A DNA stretch of 64,000 nt from Arcicella sp034931005 (GTDB lineage: Bacteria > Bacteroidota > Bacteroidia > Cytophagales > Spirosomataceae), in assembly GCF_034931005.1 (NCBI RefSeq), contig NZ_JAYGIN010000028.1, positions 30,578-94,577 on the forward strand, in the 5' to 3' direction. Position numbers and translations under genes: made by a program. Below the pieces are notes generated by a model, which did no database searches, was not told where the DNA came from, and saw only the letters and a list, made by a program, of their open reading frames with translations. This document shows, in pieces, positions 1 through 8,441 of the stretch; the first letter of the stretch is position 1; the number at the start of each line of letters is the position of its first letter.

Positions 1-1653
1 ATTGATTGATACAACTTTTGAATATCCCGAAGAAAATAATATTCCCAAAAGCATCATTGCTACACCAATATGTGTAACTGCACCGCCCGAAAGTTTGTAA
101 TTCCCTTTGAAAATATCAAACAAAATTGAGCCGTTTGTCAAAATGGAGAATATTCCACCAAACAATAAAACGATATATGTTGGCGAATCAAAGAAATCGC
201 CTGTTTGAGATTTTGTTGTAAAGAAAATCACAACAAAGGTCAAAATCAAACTTGCTAATAAAGGCATAAGAAAGTATTTGGCGAAGTTTTCTTGCTTGAT
301 TTTTTTCCACCAAAATGATTGTCCAATGCCCGAAAACACTGCAATTCCAACGCCAAACCATAACTGAAACTTAGAATAATAATTGGCAGCATCGGCAGGA
401 GGAGCTAATTTTGAAACAAAGCCTAACCCTTCCACAATTTTGTTATAAACAGGTAATGAGGTTGCCGCAATAATCTGAAAAGCAGACAGACAGAGCGTCG
501 TTGCCCCCATGAAAATCCAAAATTCACGGCTATAAGTTGACACTTCTTTTTCGTCTGATGGTACTTCTTTCCACCTCCATACCAATAAACCAATGGCGAT
601 AAACAGGAAGAAAAGTAAATAAATCAATAACTGACCAGAAAGTCCTAAATCTGTAAATGAGTGAACTGAGGCCTCTCCCAAAATACCGCTTCTGTTCAGG
701 AATGTGGAGTATAAAACCAAAATAAACGTGGCTATCACCAAAATAAATGAGGTTCTCAAAGCCGTCTGGTTCGTTTTGTAAATAATCATACAGTGAATGG
801 TTGCTACCAATACCAACCAAGGCACAAACGACGCATTTTCAACGGGGTCCCAGTTCCAATATCCACCAAAGTTTAGAGTTTCATAAGCCCAATATCCACC
901 CATGATAATTCCTACACCCAAAACCAAACCCGAAAACAAAGCCCAAGGCAAAGCTGGACGAATCCATGCTGAATATTCACGTCTCCATAAACCTGCCATT
1001 GCATAGGCAAAAGGAATTAAAGTAGTCGCAAAACCTAAAAAAAGCGTTGGCGGGTGAATTACCATCCAATAATTTTGAAGCAAAGGATTCAAACCTCTAC
1101 CATCTTCGGCAATAAAATCGGGTTTCATTTGCCAAATGGGTAAATCAGGCATGGCTTCTCGCATCATCAAGAATGGTGATGAACCAATTTTCAAGTCGAT
1201 TACAGGTAAAACTACACCCAAAATCATCGAACAAAGGAATGTTTGAACTGCTGCAAAAATTGCCATTACAGGAGCTTCCCAATGTTTATTAGTTTTGATA
1301 AGTACAATGCCTAAAACGGCGTGCCAAAATATCCACAGGAGGAAACTTCCCTCCTGCCCTTCCCAGAAACAAGAAATAATATAATAAACAGGCAATGCTT
1401 TGGACGAGTGCGACCAAGCGTAATGATACTCAAAATAATGGTTATAAATAATTGAGAATAAAGAAATTATCACTCCCACAACTGCTGCACCATGCACATA
1501 AAAAGCATAGCGAGAAAAGCGTTTCCAAGATTCTTGTTGGTCTAAATCAGTGGTTTGTACAGATTTGAAATAGCCAAAAGTTGCAATTACTGATGCCACA
1601 AATGACAGAATAATAAACAAATGACCTATATTTCCGATGGTTGTATGAAACAT
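1..1653 (-). CDS. ccmF: Cytochrome c biogenesis protein CcmF/CcsA type, C-terminus beyond the window
   Basis: Partial gene: the frame is open from an ATG at 1651-1653 down to base 1 (551 codons) with no stop. It is a polytopic membrane protein of the CcmF haem lyase family, which attaches haem to apocytochrome c outside the inner membrane. Visible family marks are the WEGQEGSFLLW motif near residues 97-107 and a tryptophan-rich WWD-type segment, GGYWNWDPVENASF, near residues 258-271; both belong to the haem-handling domain. Hydrophobic helices continue to the window edge. It is the last visible gene of the leftward ccmB-C-D-E-F cluster and is separated from ccmE by a 178-bp gap with a large dyad. 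Family assignment is firm; total length is unknown. Confidence 0.93.
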   Translation of the reverse strand, partial: MFHTTIGNIGHLFIILSFVASVIATFGYFKSVQTTDLDQQESWKRFSRYAFYVHGAAVVGVIISLFSIIYNHYFEYHYAWSHSSKALPVYYIISCFWEGQEGSFLLWIFWHAVLGIVLIKTNKHWEAPVMAIFAAVQTFLCSMILGVVLPVIDLKIGSSPFLMMREAMPDLPIWQMKPDFIAEDGRGLNPLLQNYWMVIHPPTLFLGFATTLIPFAYAMAGLWRREYSAWIRPALPWALFSGLVLGVGIIMGGYWAYETLNFGGYWNWDPVENASFVPWLVLVATIHCMIIYKTNQTALRTSFILVIATFILVLYSTFLNRSGILGEASVHSFTDLGLSGQLLIYLLFFLFIAIGLLVWRWKEVPSDEKEVSTYSREFWIFMGATTLCLSAFQIIAATSLPVYNKIVEGLGFVSKLAPPADAANYYSKFQLWFGVGIAVFSGIGQSFWWKKIKQENFAKYFLMPLLASLILTFVVIFFTTKSQTGDFFDSPTYIVLLFGGIFSILTNGSILFDIFKGNYKLSGGAVTHIGVAMMLLGILFSSGYSKVVSIN

Positions 1654-1690
1654 TTTTGTTTTGGGTACTTAATTTAATACTTGTGAAAAT

Positions 1691-1795
1691 GAGGCTACAC
1701 AAAGAACCACAGTGAAAAATGAGAGCCACAGAAAATATACTTTAAAAACCTCTGTGGCTCTCATTTCTAACCTCTGTGGTTCTCTGTGTAGCCTC
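1691..1795. repeat. Large imperfect dyad in the ccmE-ccmF gap
   Basis: Arms 1691-1732 and 1750-1795 are near-perfect reverse complements built from the words GAGGCTACAC, AAGAACCACAG and GAGAGCCACAGA, with a central AT-rich loop. Within the right arm the phrase CTCTGTGG occurs twice. On the minus-strand transcript it would form a hairpin of about 40 bp between ccmE and ccmF, so it could terminate, attenuate or stabilise RNA. Confidence 0.85.
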
Positions 1796-1831
1796 AAACT
1801 ACTGTCTCTTATAATTGCTAAGAGTTTATAA

Positions 1832-2272
1832 TTATGACTGTTTTGCTGTTTTTTCTACTTCTTTAAATTCAGCATTACCGTCTTGATATTTTGAAGGACA
1901 TTTCAACAAAATTTTCTCACACTTGAAAACCTGTCCTTCCATGCTACCAATAATAACGATTTGTTCTGCCTTACCTAAATCTTGTGGTTTAGGAGCATTA
2001 TATACTACTTTTTGTGAACGACCTTTGTTATCAGTTAACGTAAATTCTAAGTGATTGGCATCAATGGCTGGGTTATAAATCAAATCCTCAATATCACCAG
2101 TAGCACTTTTCTTTAGTTTACCTACCACATGAACTTGATTTACATCACCGCTTTTAGCCTTCACTTCTGCATCTGCAAAATCAGTATAGGTACTTGCTTC
2201 TGTACCCGTTGAAACAAGGATTGCAACAGCAATAGCAATCACGATAAGTCCAAAAATATGTGTCTTTTTCAT
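1832..2272 (-). CDS. ccmE: Cytochrome c maturation haem chaperone CcmE, cysteine (CxxxY) variant
   Basis: The protein has 146 aa: one N-terminal membrane anchor (about residues 6-22) and a small OB-fold domain exported to the periplasm. CcmE carries haem covalently between CcmC and CcmF. Classical CcmE binds haem through the histidine of an HxxxY motif; here the matching segment near the C-terminus reads LLKCPSKYQ, with Cys125 and Tyr129, so histidine is replaced by cysteine. CxxxY CcmE proteins are known from Desulfovibrio and some archaea. A second cysteine lies eight residues before. The gene lies between ccmD-like and ccmF, all leftward. Identity rests on fold-like sequence, motif position and neighbours. 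Confidence 0.9.
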   Translation of the reverse strand: MKKTHIFGLIVIAIAVAILVSTGTEASTYTDFADAEVKAKSGDVNQVHVVGKLKKSATGDIEDLIYNPAIDANHLEFTLTDNKGRSQKVVYNAPKPQDLGKAEQIVIIGSMEGQVFKCEKILLKCPSKYQDGNAEFKEVEKTAKQS

Positions 2273-2275
2273 ATT

Positions 2276-2361
2276 TAGTTGTTAGGATTTAGGGGTTAGT
2301 GATTAGGTTTTAGTATGTAAGTTTGTAAATACTAAAACCTAATAACCAACACCTAAAACCT
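2276..2361. repeat. Word-type dyad between ccmD-like gene and ccmE
   Basis: The left half reiterates GTTAGGATTTAGGGGTTAG and GATTAGGTTTTAGTAT. The right half carries the complementary words ATACTAAAACCTAAT, AACCAACACC and TAAAACCTAT. The arms pair imperfectly around about 2320. It lies in the leader of ccmE. Confidence 0.75.
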
Positions 2362-2581
2362 ATTTTTTTAATTGTTTTTCTAACTTTGAAATTTTACTAT
2401 CAAGGTTTATTAAATAAACGATGATGCCCGTAAAAATGGTTGCAACGACAGCTACAACTACATAAATTCTACCATCAGCATACAATTTGTCTGCCATGTC
2501 TATTTCATTAGAAGCATTATCTTGGGCGAACAAACTTACCGAGATTAATAAAAACGTGATTAGGGAAAGTAATTTTTTCAT
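2360..2581 (-). CDS. CcmD-like small membrane protein
   Basis: A 73-aa protein with a cleavable-looking signal peptide (residues 1-19, ending LFAQ), a short acidic outer segment, one transmembrane helix (about 38-59) and a basic, coiled-coil-prone tail ending KLEKQLKK. CcmD in other bacteria is a tiny single-helix protein that helps release holo-CcmE from CcmC. Position between ccmC and ccmE and the size and topology suggest this role, but sequence similarity to proteobacterial CcmD is not obvious to me, and a signal peptide is unusual for CcmD. The call is therefore mainly from context. Confidence 0.7.
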   Translation of the reverse strand: MKKLLSLITFLLISVSLFAQDNASNEIDMADKLYADGRIYVVVAVVATIFTGIIVYLINLDSKISKLEKQLKK

Positions 2582-2633
2582 TTTAAAATATTATAAAGTC
2601 TTCAAAATTATTTTAAGATTGATTCAATATGGA

Positions 2634-3296
2634 CTAATTTTCAGCTAAACTCTGTTCAATTTTTTTCAGTCTCAATCTCAAATTAGTAATCCAATAACCC
2701 AGACAAATCCAACCAAGACACGCAGGGTAAAATACAATTCTCATGGTATGCTCGGTATCCATTGGTTTAAAACCTGGATTTCCACCATTTCCTGGATGAA
2801 GAGAATCGGTCATTCTTGGAAGAATAATCAATAAAGGTATCAACAAGGCTACCGCAAAAATATTGTAAATGGCAGAAATTCTTGCCCTTTGTTGTTCATC
2901 GTTGAATGAACCACGCAAGATGATATAAGCGAAATAAATCAACAATCCGATTGCCGCACCATTGAGTTTTACATCATTTGTCCACCAAGCTCCCCACGTA
3001 TATCTTGCCCAAATACTTCCCGTTGCAATCCCAACAATTCCGAATAAAATTCCTGTACTGGCGTATTCAGCAGCTTTTGTATCAAATAACGTTTGTGGAC
3101 TACGTAGGTATTTGATTGAATTCCAAACCGACACACTCAACATCGTAAACATCCCGAACCACATGGGTACGTGAAAATACAAATTACGTGCTGTCTCATG
3201 CAAAACAGGCTGACGTGGAATTCTACCAAGAAATCCCCAAATTAATACATAGTAAAGTAGCCCTACGGCTAAGAATTTATACCAATTGTTTTTCAT
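2634..3296 (-). CDS. ccmC: Haem exporter/haem-handling protein CcmC
   Basis: A 220-aa integral membrane protein with about six helices. CcmC loads haem onto CcmE on the periplasmic side. The tryptophan-rich signature WGAWWTND is at residues 101-108, and the two expected axial histidines are His42 (YFHVPMW) and His183 (TEHTMR). A conserved-looking SLHPG loop is at 165-169. It is the second gene of the leftward ccm cluster, 156 bp after ccmB and 52 bp before the ccmD-like gene. The motif TTTGCAGTCCG lies 38-48 bp before the ATG. Confidence 0.94.
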   Translation of the reverse strand: MKNNWYKFLAVGLLYYVLIWGFLGRIPRQPVLHETARNLYFHVPMWFGMFTMLSVSVWNSIKYLRSPQTLFDTKAAEYASTGILFGIVGIATGSIWARYTWGAWWTNDVKLNGAAIGLLIYFAYIILRGSFNDEQQRARISAIYNIFAVALLIPLLIILPRMTDSLHPGNGGNPGFKPMDTEHTMRIVFYPACLGWICLGYWITNLRLRLKKIEQSLAEN

Positions 3297-3300
3297 AATA

Positions 3301-3452
3301 CCAGTTATCAGTAAACAATTATCAGTTATCAGTCGGACTGCAAATAGTTAGCCTGTAAACCTCTAAAACATTCATTGATAAGTCTATTTTATATCACTAT
3401 ACTTTTTAATCTCTATTTTCTATTAACTGTTTACTGATAATTGTAAACTGAA
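3301..3452. repeat. CAGTTATCAG-word dyad between ccmB and ccmC
   Basis: The left arm 3301-3332 repeats CAGTTATCAG and GTAAACAATTATCAG. The right arm 3425-3452 is its imperfect complement (AACTGTTTACTGATAATTG). The same words recur at 4369-4448 and 44480-44600. The right arm runs up to the ccmB stop codon. Confidence 0.75.
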
Positions 3453-4118
3453 TTAGCTCCTCCACAAATACGGGAACAGAATCACGCTTAAAACCAATAC
3501 AATTCCATCAATTGCTAAAAGCGTCAAGATTTCGTCTAAACTACTTCCTCTGTCTAATCCATCAAGGGCATTTTTGGAGATTTTCAAGAGCATTATTAAC
3601 ATCGGAATAATAATCGGGAAACTCAAAATTGCCATGAGTGTGGCACTATTTTCTGCTTTTGAGGCAATTCCTGCTACCATTGTTAGCGTACTCGAAAACC
3701 CAACTGCTCCCAAAACAATGCTTAACAGATAAATTCCCATATCTTCCACAGGATTGCCCATTACAACGGCATAAACGCCAAAGCCGACTAATGCCAAAAC
3801 CAACATCAAAATTGTATTGTAAATAATTTTTGAAAGAATTATCCCAACTGGACTTGCCAACGTATAATAATATAATAACCTTCCAAAACGCTCTTGTGTA
3901 AAACTCTTTGCAATGGCATTCATCGCTGTAAACAATAAAATAATCCAAAATAAGGTATTCCACGTAAGCTTATCTATTTGATTCGACTTCAACCTAAATG
4001 ATAAATAACAAACATAAACGGTACTTACGATATACAATAACATTCCGTTAAGTGCATATTTCTGCCGAAGTTCCAGCCTTATTTCTTTATCAATCAGTGC
4101 TTTTATTTCTTTTAGCAT
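3453..4118 (-). CDS. ccmB: Haem exporter subunit CcmB (ABC-type permease)
   Basis: A 221-aa membrane protein with about six hydrophobic helices and the N-terminal signature LIDKEIRLELRQK followed by an amphipathic segment. CcmB is the permease partner of the CcmA ATPase; together they drive release of haem-loaded CcmE. It is the first gene of the leftward ccm cluster. No ccmA lies beside it: the next gene upstream is the divergent feoA. The ATPase must be elsewhere or beyond the left edge. Confidence 0.9.
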   Translation of the reverse strand: MLKEIKALIDKEIRLELRQKYALNGMLLYIVSTVYVCYLSFRLKSNQIDKLTWNTLFWIILLFTAMNAIAKSFTQERFGRLLYYYTLASPVGIILSKIIYNTILMLVLALVGFGVYAVVMGNPVEDMGIYLLSIVLGAVGFSSTLTMVAGIASKAENSATLMAILSFPIIIPMLIMLLKISKNALDGLDRGSSLDEILTLLAIDGIVLVLSVILFPYLWRS

Positions 4119-4132
4119 TTTATTAGGGATTG

Positions 4133-4222
4133 GGTTTTAGGGGTTAGGATATAGGTAACAAATGGCAGAAATTCTCTCATGGAAATATCTAACGCCCAAA
4201 CCCTAAAACTCAAGCCCTAACT
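4133..4222. repeat. Word-type dyad upstream of ccmB
   Basis: The words GGGATTGGGTTTTAGGGG and GGTTAGGATATAGG on the left are mirrored by CCCAAACCCTAAAACTC and AAGCCCTAAC on the right. It occupies the first half of the 330-bp ccmB/feoA divergent gap. Confidence 0.7.
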
Positions 4223-4308
4223 CACCCACAAAGTTACGACACAAACAAACCTCACGCACGTAAACAAAATAATATTTTGATAATGGAAAATGTTTTCCTC
4301 CCGAATAG

Positions 4309-4339
4309 TTTACAATGAAGGAACTCTTTGGTAATTTTG
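4309..4339 (+). promoter_or_regulatory. Bacteroidetes-type promoter for feoAB
   Basis: A -7 element TAATTTTG lies at 4332-4339 and a -33-like TTTA at 4309-4312, 19 bp apart. This would start transcription near 4345, about 100 bp before feoA. I saw no clear Fur box. Confidence 0.5.
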
Positions 4340-4368
4340 TTTTGTTTTGAATAAATCTAAATAAGAGT

Positions 4369-4448
4369 ATTTTCAGTTATACAGCAACGAGACGACTCGC
4401 ATAACTTTTAAGCACTGATAACTGTTTACTGATAACCGATAACTGAAT
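4369..4448. repeat. CAGTTAT/ATAACTG words before feoA
   Basis: TTTCAGTTATACAG on the left is answered by a run of ACTGATAACTGTTTACTGATAACCG ending in GATAACTGAA on the right. The run ends directly at the TTG start of feoA, so translation starts at the foot of a possible hairpin. Confidence 0.65.
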
Positions 4449-4667
4449 TTGAAAACCATAGCAGATTTGAAAATAGGTGAAAGAGGAATCATCGTGAATT
4501 TTACCGATGAAGGTCTTTCTCTAAAATTATTAGAAATGGGCTGTTTACCCGGTACACAAGTTACCATGACGCACATTGCTCCCTTCGGCGACCCTATTGC
4601 GGTCAAAGTATCGGGGTATGTTCTTTCTATGCGAAAGGACGAAGCCGCAACAATTATTGTAGCTTAG
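4449..4667 (+). CDS. feoA: Ferrous iron transport protein FeoA
   Basis: A 72-aa SH3-like cytoplasmic protein of the FeoA family, which regulates the FeoB iron transporter. The sequence runs from the LKIGERGII strand through LKLLEMGCLPGT, the family signature, to the FGDPIAVKVSGYVLSMRKDEA segment. The start is TTG: an in-frame stop sits three codons upstream (4440-4442) and the first ATG is inside the conserved core. feoB follows after 71 bp. Confidence 0.93.
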   Translation: MKTIADLKIGERGIIVNFTDEGLSLKLLEMGCLPGTQVTMTHIAPFGDPIAVKVSGYVLSMRKDEAATIIVA

Positions 4668-4738
4668 AGTTTCAACTATTGGTTTATCCACTTTACTAAT
4701 CACTTATAAACGATAGCCAATAAAACGGATTAAAAATT

Positions 4739-6859
4739 TTGAAAAAATTACCTAAAATAGCCCTTATCGGCAATCCAAACGCAGGAAAATCTTCACTGTT
4801 TAACTCTATAACGGGTTTACGCCAAAAAACTGGTAATTTCCCTGGTGTTACAATGGATATGCTAATTGGCAAGTGGCACTTGGATAATGGTGGAGATGCG
4901 GAAATTCTGGATTTACCCGGAATTTATAGTATTTACCCAAAATCAGTTGATGAACAAGTGGTTATCAATATTTTGGCAAACCCTCAACACCCTGATTATC
5001 CAGATTTAGCCATTGTGGTAGTTGATGCGTCTAATATTAAACGTAACCTTTTGTTATTTAGTCAAGTACGAGATTTAGGGATTCCTACTGTTTTGGCATT
5101 AAACATGATTGACGTTGCTGAAAATCAAGGTATTGTCATCAATTCTGTAAAATTAGCCCGAGAACTCAACGTAGAAGTTGCCGAAGTGAATGCTAAAAAA
5201 GGAATTGGCTTAAATGGTTTGCGTTTGGCGGTTAACAAAACCTTAGAATCTGGCTATAATTCAAATGATTCGCTACCTATGGAATATTCTGATGAATTGG
5301 TATCAGAAATTAAGCAGAAATATGGCGAAACGGACGACTATCACGCTCTTTTATGGCTTTCAGAACACGATAATTTACAGCAATTTAATACACAACAAAG
5401 AGTAGGCTTTGATAAATTACAAGAAAAATACGGTTGGAATACGCAAAATGCACAGTCGAAAGAGACAATGGCAAGATACGCTCAACTCAACGAAATTGTG
5501 GATAATTGCCTCCACCAAATGCCTGTTGAAGATGAAGTCGTTAACACTTGGACTGACCGTTTAGACAAAATATTCTTACACCGTTTTTGGGGATATTTTA
5601 TTTTCTTGGGAATATTATTCATCATGTTCCAAGCCATTTTCACATGGGCAACCTACCCAATGGACTTGATTGATGGCGGAGTTGCTCAATTAAATGATTT
5701 CTTAAAATCTCAACTCCCTCCTACCAAACTAACCGATTTATTGACCGACGGATTGATTGCAGGTATTGGCGGTGTTTTGATTTTCATTCCTCAAATTGCC
5801 TTTTTGTTTTTGTTTATTTCACTCTTGGAAGAAACAGGGTATATGTCGAGAGTAATGTTTATTATGGACAAACTCATGCGACGTTTTGGCTTAAATGGGA
5901 AATCGGTAGTGCCACTCATTTCTGGAGTTGCCTGTGCCGTTCCTGCCATTATGAGTACCCGCAGTATTACTTCTTGGAAAGACCGATTAATCACCATCAT
6001 GGTAACGCCCCTGATGTCATGTTCAGCTCGTTTACCTATTTATACCGTTCTTATTGCTTTAGTTGTTCCCGAAAAAAGCACTCTTTTTGGCATTTTCAAT
6101 TTACAAGGAGTTGCCTTATTTGCTTTGTATTTATTAGGATTTTTCATGGCATTGTTTTCAGCTTGGGTTATGAAAATCCTTCTGAAAGTAAAAGAAAGAA
6201 GTTATTTTATCATGGAATTGCCTTCATACAAAGGTCCACGTTTTTCACACGTTTTGTTTACCATTTGGAATTCTACCAAAGCCTTTGTTTTTGAAGCAGG
6301 AAAAATTATTGTTGCCATTTCAATTGTTCTTTGGGTTTTTGCCAGTTATGGCCCAGGTGATGCCATCGAACAGGCTGAAATTAATGTCAAAATGCAATAT
6401 CCAACTCTTTCTGGAATAGATTTAGAAAATAAAATTGCAGCCCAAAAATTAGAAAATTCTTATGCAGGACATTTTGGTAAGTTCATTGAGCCAGCTATCA
6501 AACCTTTAGGATATGACTGGAAAATTGGTATTGCTTTAATAACATCTTTCGCCGCTCGTGAAGTTTTTGTGGGTACAATGTCAACTATTTATAGTTTGGG
6601 TGGCGAAGTTGAAGACGAAAACGCCACTGTGATGAACAGAATGCGGGCAGAAATCAACCCCGCAACTGGTAAACCTTTGTACGATACTGCTTTAGGTTTT
6701 TCACTACTCATTTTCTATGCTTTTGCTATGCAGTGCATGAGTACACTCGCAACCACTTATCGAGAAACCAAATCTTGGAAATATCCAACCATTCAATTCT
6801 TTTACATGACTACTTTAGCTTATGTTTCAGCATTCATTGTTTATCAATTATTGAAATAG
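4739..6859 (+). CDS. feoB: Ferrous iron transporter FeoB
   Basis: A 706-aa inner-membrane Fe(II) transporter with an N-terminal GTPase. G1 is GNPNAGKSS (residues 11-19), G3 DLPG (58-61) and G4 NMID (122-125). A helical insertion and then the membrane part with two Gate domains follow. Typical FeoB segments are FLFLFISLLEETGYMSRV, VACAVPAIMSTR and TPLMSCSARLPIY. The Ser-Cys-Ser-Ala and Gly-Val-Ala-Cys motifs supply the cysteines expected in the pore. The start is TTG at 4739. It forms an operon with feoA and ends with a strong hairpin terminator. Confidence 0.96.
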   Translation: MKKLPKIALIGNPNAGKSSLFNSITGLRQKTGNFPGVTMDMLIGKWHLDNGGDAEILDLPGIYSIYPKSVDEQVVINILANPQHPDYPDLAIVVVDASNIKRNLLLFSQVRDLGIPTVLALNMIDVAENQGIVINSVKLARELNVEVAEVNAKKGIGLNGLRLAVNKTLESGYNSNDSLPMEYSDELVSEIKQKYGETDDYHALLWLSEHDNLQQFNTQQRVGFDKLQEKYGWNTQNAQSKETMARYAQLNEIVDNCLHQMPVEDEVVNTWTDRLDKIFLHRFWGYFIFLGILFIMFQAIFTWATYPMDLIDGGVAQLNDFLKSQLPPTKLTDLLTDGLIAGIGGVLIFIPQIAFLFLFISLLEETGYMSRVMFIMDKLMRRFGLNGKSVVPLISGVACAVPAIMSTRSITSWKDRLITIMVTPLMSCSARLPIYTVLIALVVPEKSTLFGIFNLQGVALFALYLLGFFMALFSAWVMKILLKVKERSYFIMELPSYKGPRFSHVLFTIWNSTKAFVFEAGKIIVAISIVLWVFASYGPGDAIEQAEINVKMQYPTLSGIDLENKIAAQKLENSYAGHFGKFIEPAIKPLGYDWKIGIALITSFAAREVFVGTMSTIYSLGGEVEDENATVMNRMRAEINPATGKPLYDTALGFSLLIFYAFAMQCMSTLATTYRETKSWKYPTIQFFYMTTLAYVSAFIVYQLLK

Positions 6860-6878
6860 TTATTCTGATTATAACTCA

Positions 6879-6920
6879 ATAAAGCCTGTAAGATTTTGAA
6901 ATCTTACAGGCTTTATTTTT
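6879..6920 (+). terminator. feoB terminator
   Basis: Arms of 19 bp (6879-6897 and 6900-6918, core AAAGCCTGTAAGATTT) with a minimal loop and a T-rich tail follow the feoB stop by 19 bp. Confidence 0.9.
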
Positions 6921-7165
6921 GTCTAAGAGAAAGTTCCACAAAATTCACCTCCTCCTATTTATTTTTTGAGAATTTATAATTAAATATTTAAACCTGTATT
7001 TATAAATTCAATCCTTTTTTTCGAAAATACTGTTCATAAGCTCATTCAAAGCCCTGTTTTATCAAAAATATTTTTTATTATTTGTGAGATTAATGTTCAT
7101 TACCTATCTTGAAATAGGACAAAAACAAGAAATCATTTTCTGTTAAACAAGCCTTAAACAAAGTA
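6921..7165. other. AT-rich spacer with no visible gene
   Basis: I see no ORF, clear promoter or dyad here. It presumably carries the promoter of the gene at 7166, but no good TAnnTTTG element is visible. Confidence 0.5.
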
Positions 7166-7837
7166 ATGTCTCATCAACACGCTCTAATTATTTTTATTGA
7201 CAATTCACAAAAGAGAGAAAATAGTAACCTTGCTCAAGAGATTGGCATTGAAAAAACGTTGGCTATCCAAAAGGTTTTGTCACAGGTTACTCAGTCAATT
7301 ACTGACCAACTATTACATACTAAAATCATATTTTATTCTGACTACATCGACCAAAATGACAATTGGAGTAATACTGAGTATGAAAAGCAATTACAACAAG
7401 GTAAAAATATGGGCGAACGTATGAAAAATGCGTTTGAGTATGTCTTTAATTTAGAAACACAGCCCATTAAACAAGCTTGTATCATTTGGGGAGATGTGAC
7501 AGAATTAACTCTTTGGCATCTTACAAAATCATATTATGCCCTCAATACACACGATTGTGTACTTGGACCGACCAATAGTGGCACTTATTATTTATTGGGC
7601 ATGAAATCCGTTATCGAAGAGGTTTTTCAAAATAAAACTTGGGGAAATCCTAACATTATTCGTTCCACTTGTGACGGAATGCACGAATTACGCAAATCAT
7701 ATTATTTACTCCCATACCTTTCGGATATTAATTCTATTGAACATTTTACGCCCCAGTTTTCAAAATTATTGATTGATATTGGTATTATGTCGGACACAGA
7801 ATTAATCAATATCAAAGACCAAAATTCAAAACAATAA
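7166..7837 (+). CDS. DUF2064-like GT-A fold protein (TIGR04282-type), degenerate motifs
   Basis: A 223-aa soluble protein with the layout of the DUF2064/TIGR04282 family of predicted GT-A glycosyltransferases. An opening strand ALIIFIDN is followed by a helix at the usual nucleotide-binding lysine/arginine loop. Then come a GD-x-TELT motif at 109-115 (family form usually GSDCPxLT), a D at 130 and the GPTNSGTYYLLGM block at 134-146 (family form GPAxDGGYYLIGM). The usual cysteine-proline of the metal-binding loop and the DGG are altered, so activity may be lost or changed. It converges on the siroheme synthase gene with one base between stops. Confidence 0.65.
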   Translation: MSHQHALIIFIDNSQKRENSNLAQEIGIEKTLAIQKVLSQVTQSITDQLLHTKIIFYSDYIDQNDNWSNTEYEKQLQQGKNMGERMKNAFEYVFNLETQPIKQACIIWGDVTELTLWHLTKSYYALNTHDCVLGPTNSGTYYLLGMKSVIEEVFQNKTWGNPNIIRSTCDGMHELRKSYYLLPYLSDINSIEHFTPQFSKLLIDIGIMSDTELINIKDQNSKQ

Positions 7838-7838
7838 C

Positions 7839-8441
7839 TTACGGCTTTCGGTCATTTACCATCTTTTCGGTTACTTCATTCAAAACTCGAATTTTTTCTT
7901 GAAAATCACCTTTAATGGACTTTCTGATTTCTCGAAGGTTATCTAACAATTGTTGAATATTTTCGGGAATAATATCATCTAAAAATTCACGCATTCGTTT
8001 TGCCATCGTTGGCGATTTTCCGTTGGTAGAAATCCCGATTTTCAAATCTCCTTTCTGAACGATTGAACCCAAATAGAAATCGCATAAATCGGGCGTATCT
8101 GCTACATTACACAGAATATGACGTTCAGCCGTCACTCGTTTGATACTGGCGTGTAAATCAGGATTATCTGTCGCCAAAACAACCAAATCTTTATCATTCA
8201 GGTCATTAAAATCAAATCTCCTTTCTACCAAAGTTACCTTTGGATAATCTTTAACGTATTCTCTGATTTCATCTCGAAACATATCTGCAACCACTGTCAC
8301 AGTTGAATCTGGACTATTATTTAACATCGCTGATAGCTTTTCCAAGCCAACATTTCCGCCCCCTACTAACAACACGTTTAGTTCTTCCAACTTCAAAAAG
8401 ACGGGAAAAAGACGGTTTTTTATATTTTGATTTGTCTGCAT
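7839..8441 (-). CDS. Precorrin-2 dehydrogenase/sirohydrochlorin ferrochelatase (CysG N-domain/Met8p type)
   Basis: A 200-aa cytoplasmic enzyme matching the N-terminal half of CysG or yeast Met8p, which oxidises precorrin-2 with NAD and inserts iron to give sirohaem. The Rossmann motif GGGNVGLEK is at 27-35. The family segment NVADTPDLCDFYLGS and the KIGISTNGKSPTMAKRMR stretch follow in the right order. The uroporphyrinogen methyltransferase domain of full CysG is absent, so that activity must come from another gene. It lies tail to tail with the DUF2064-like gene. Confidence 0.9.
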   Translation of the reverse strand: MQTNQNIKNRLFPVFLKLEELNVLLVGGGNVGLEKLSAMLNNSPDSTVTVVADMFRDEIREYVKDYPKVTLVERRFDFNDLNDKDLVVLATDNPDLHASIKRVTAERHILCNVADTPDLCDFYLGSIVQKGDLKIGISTNGKSPTMAKRMREFLDDIIPENIQQLLDNLREIRKSIKGDFQEKIRVLNEVTEKMVNDRKP

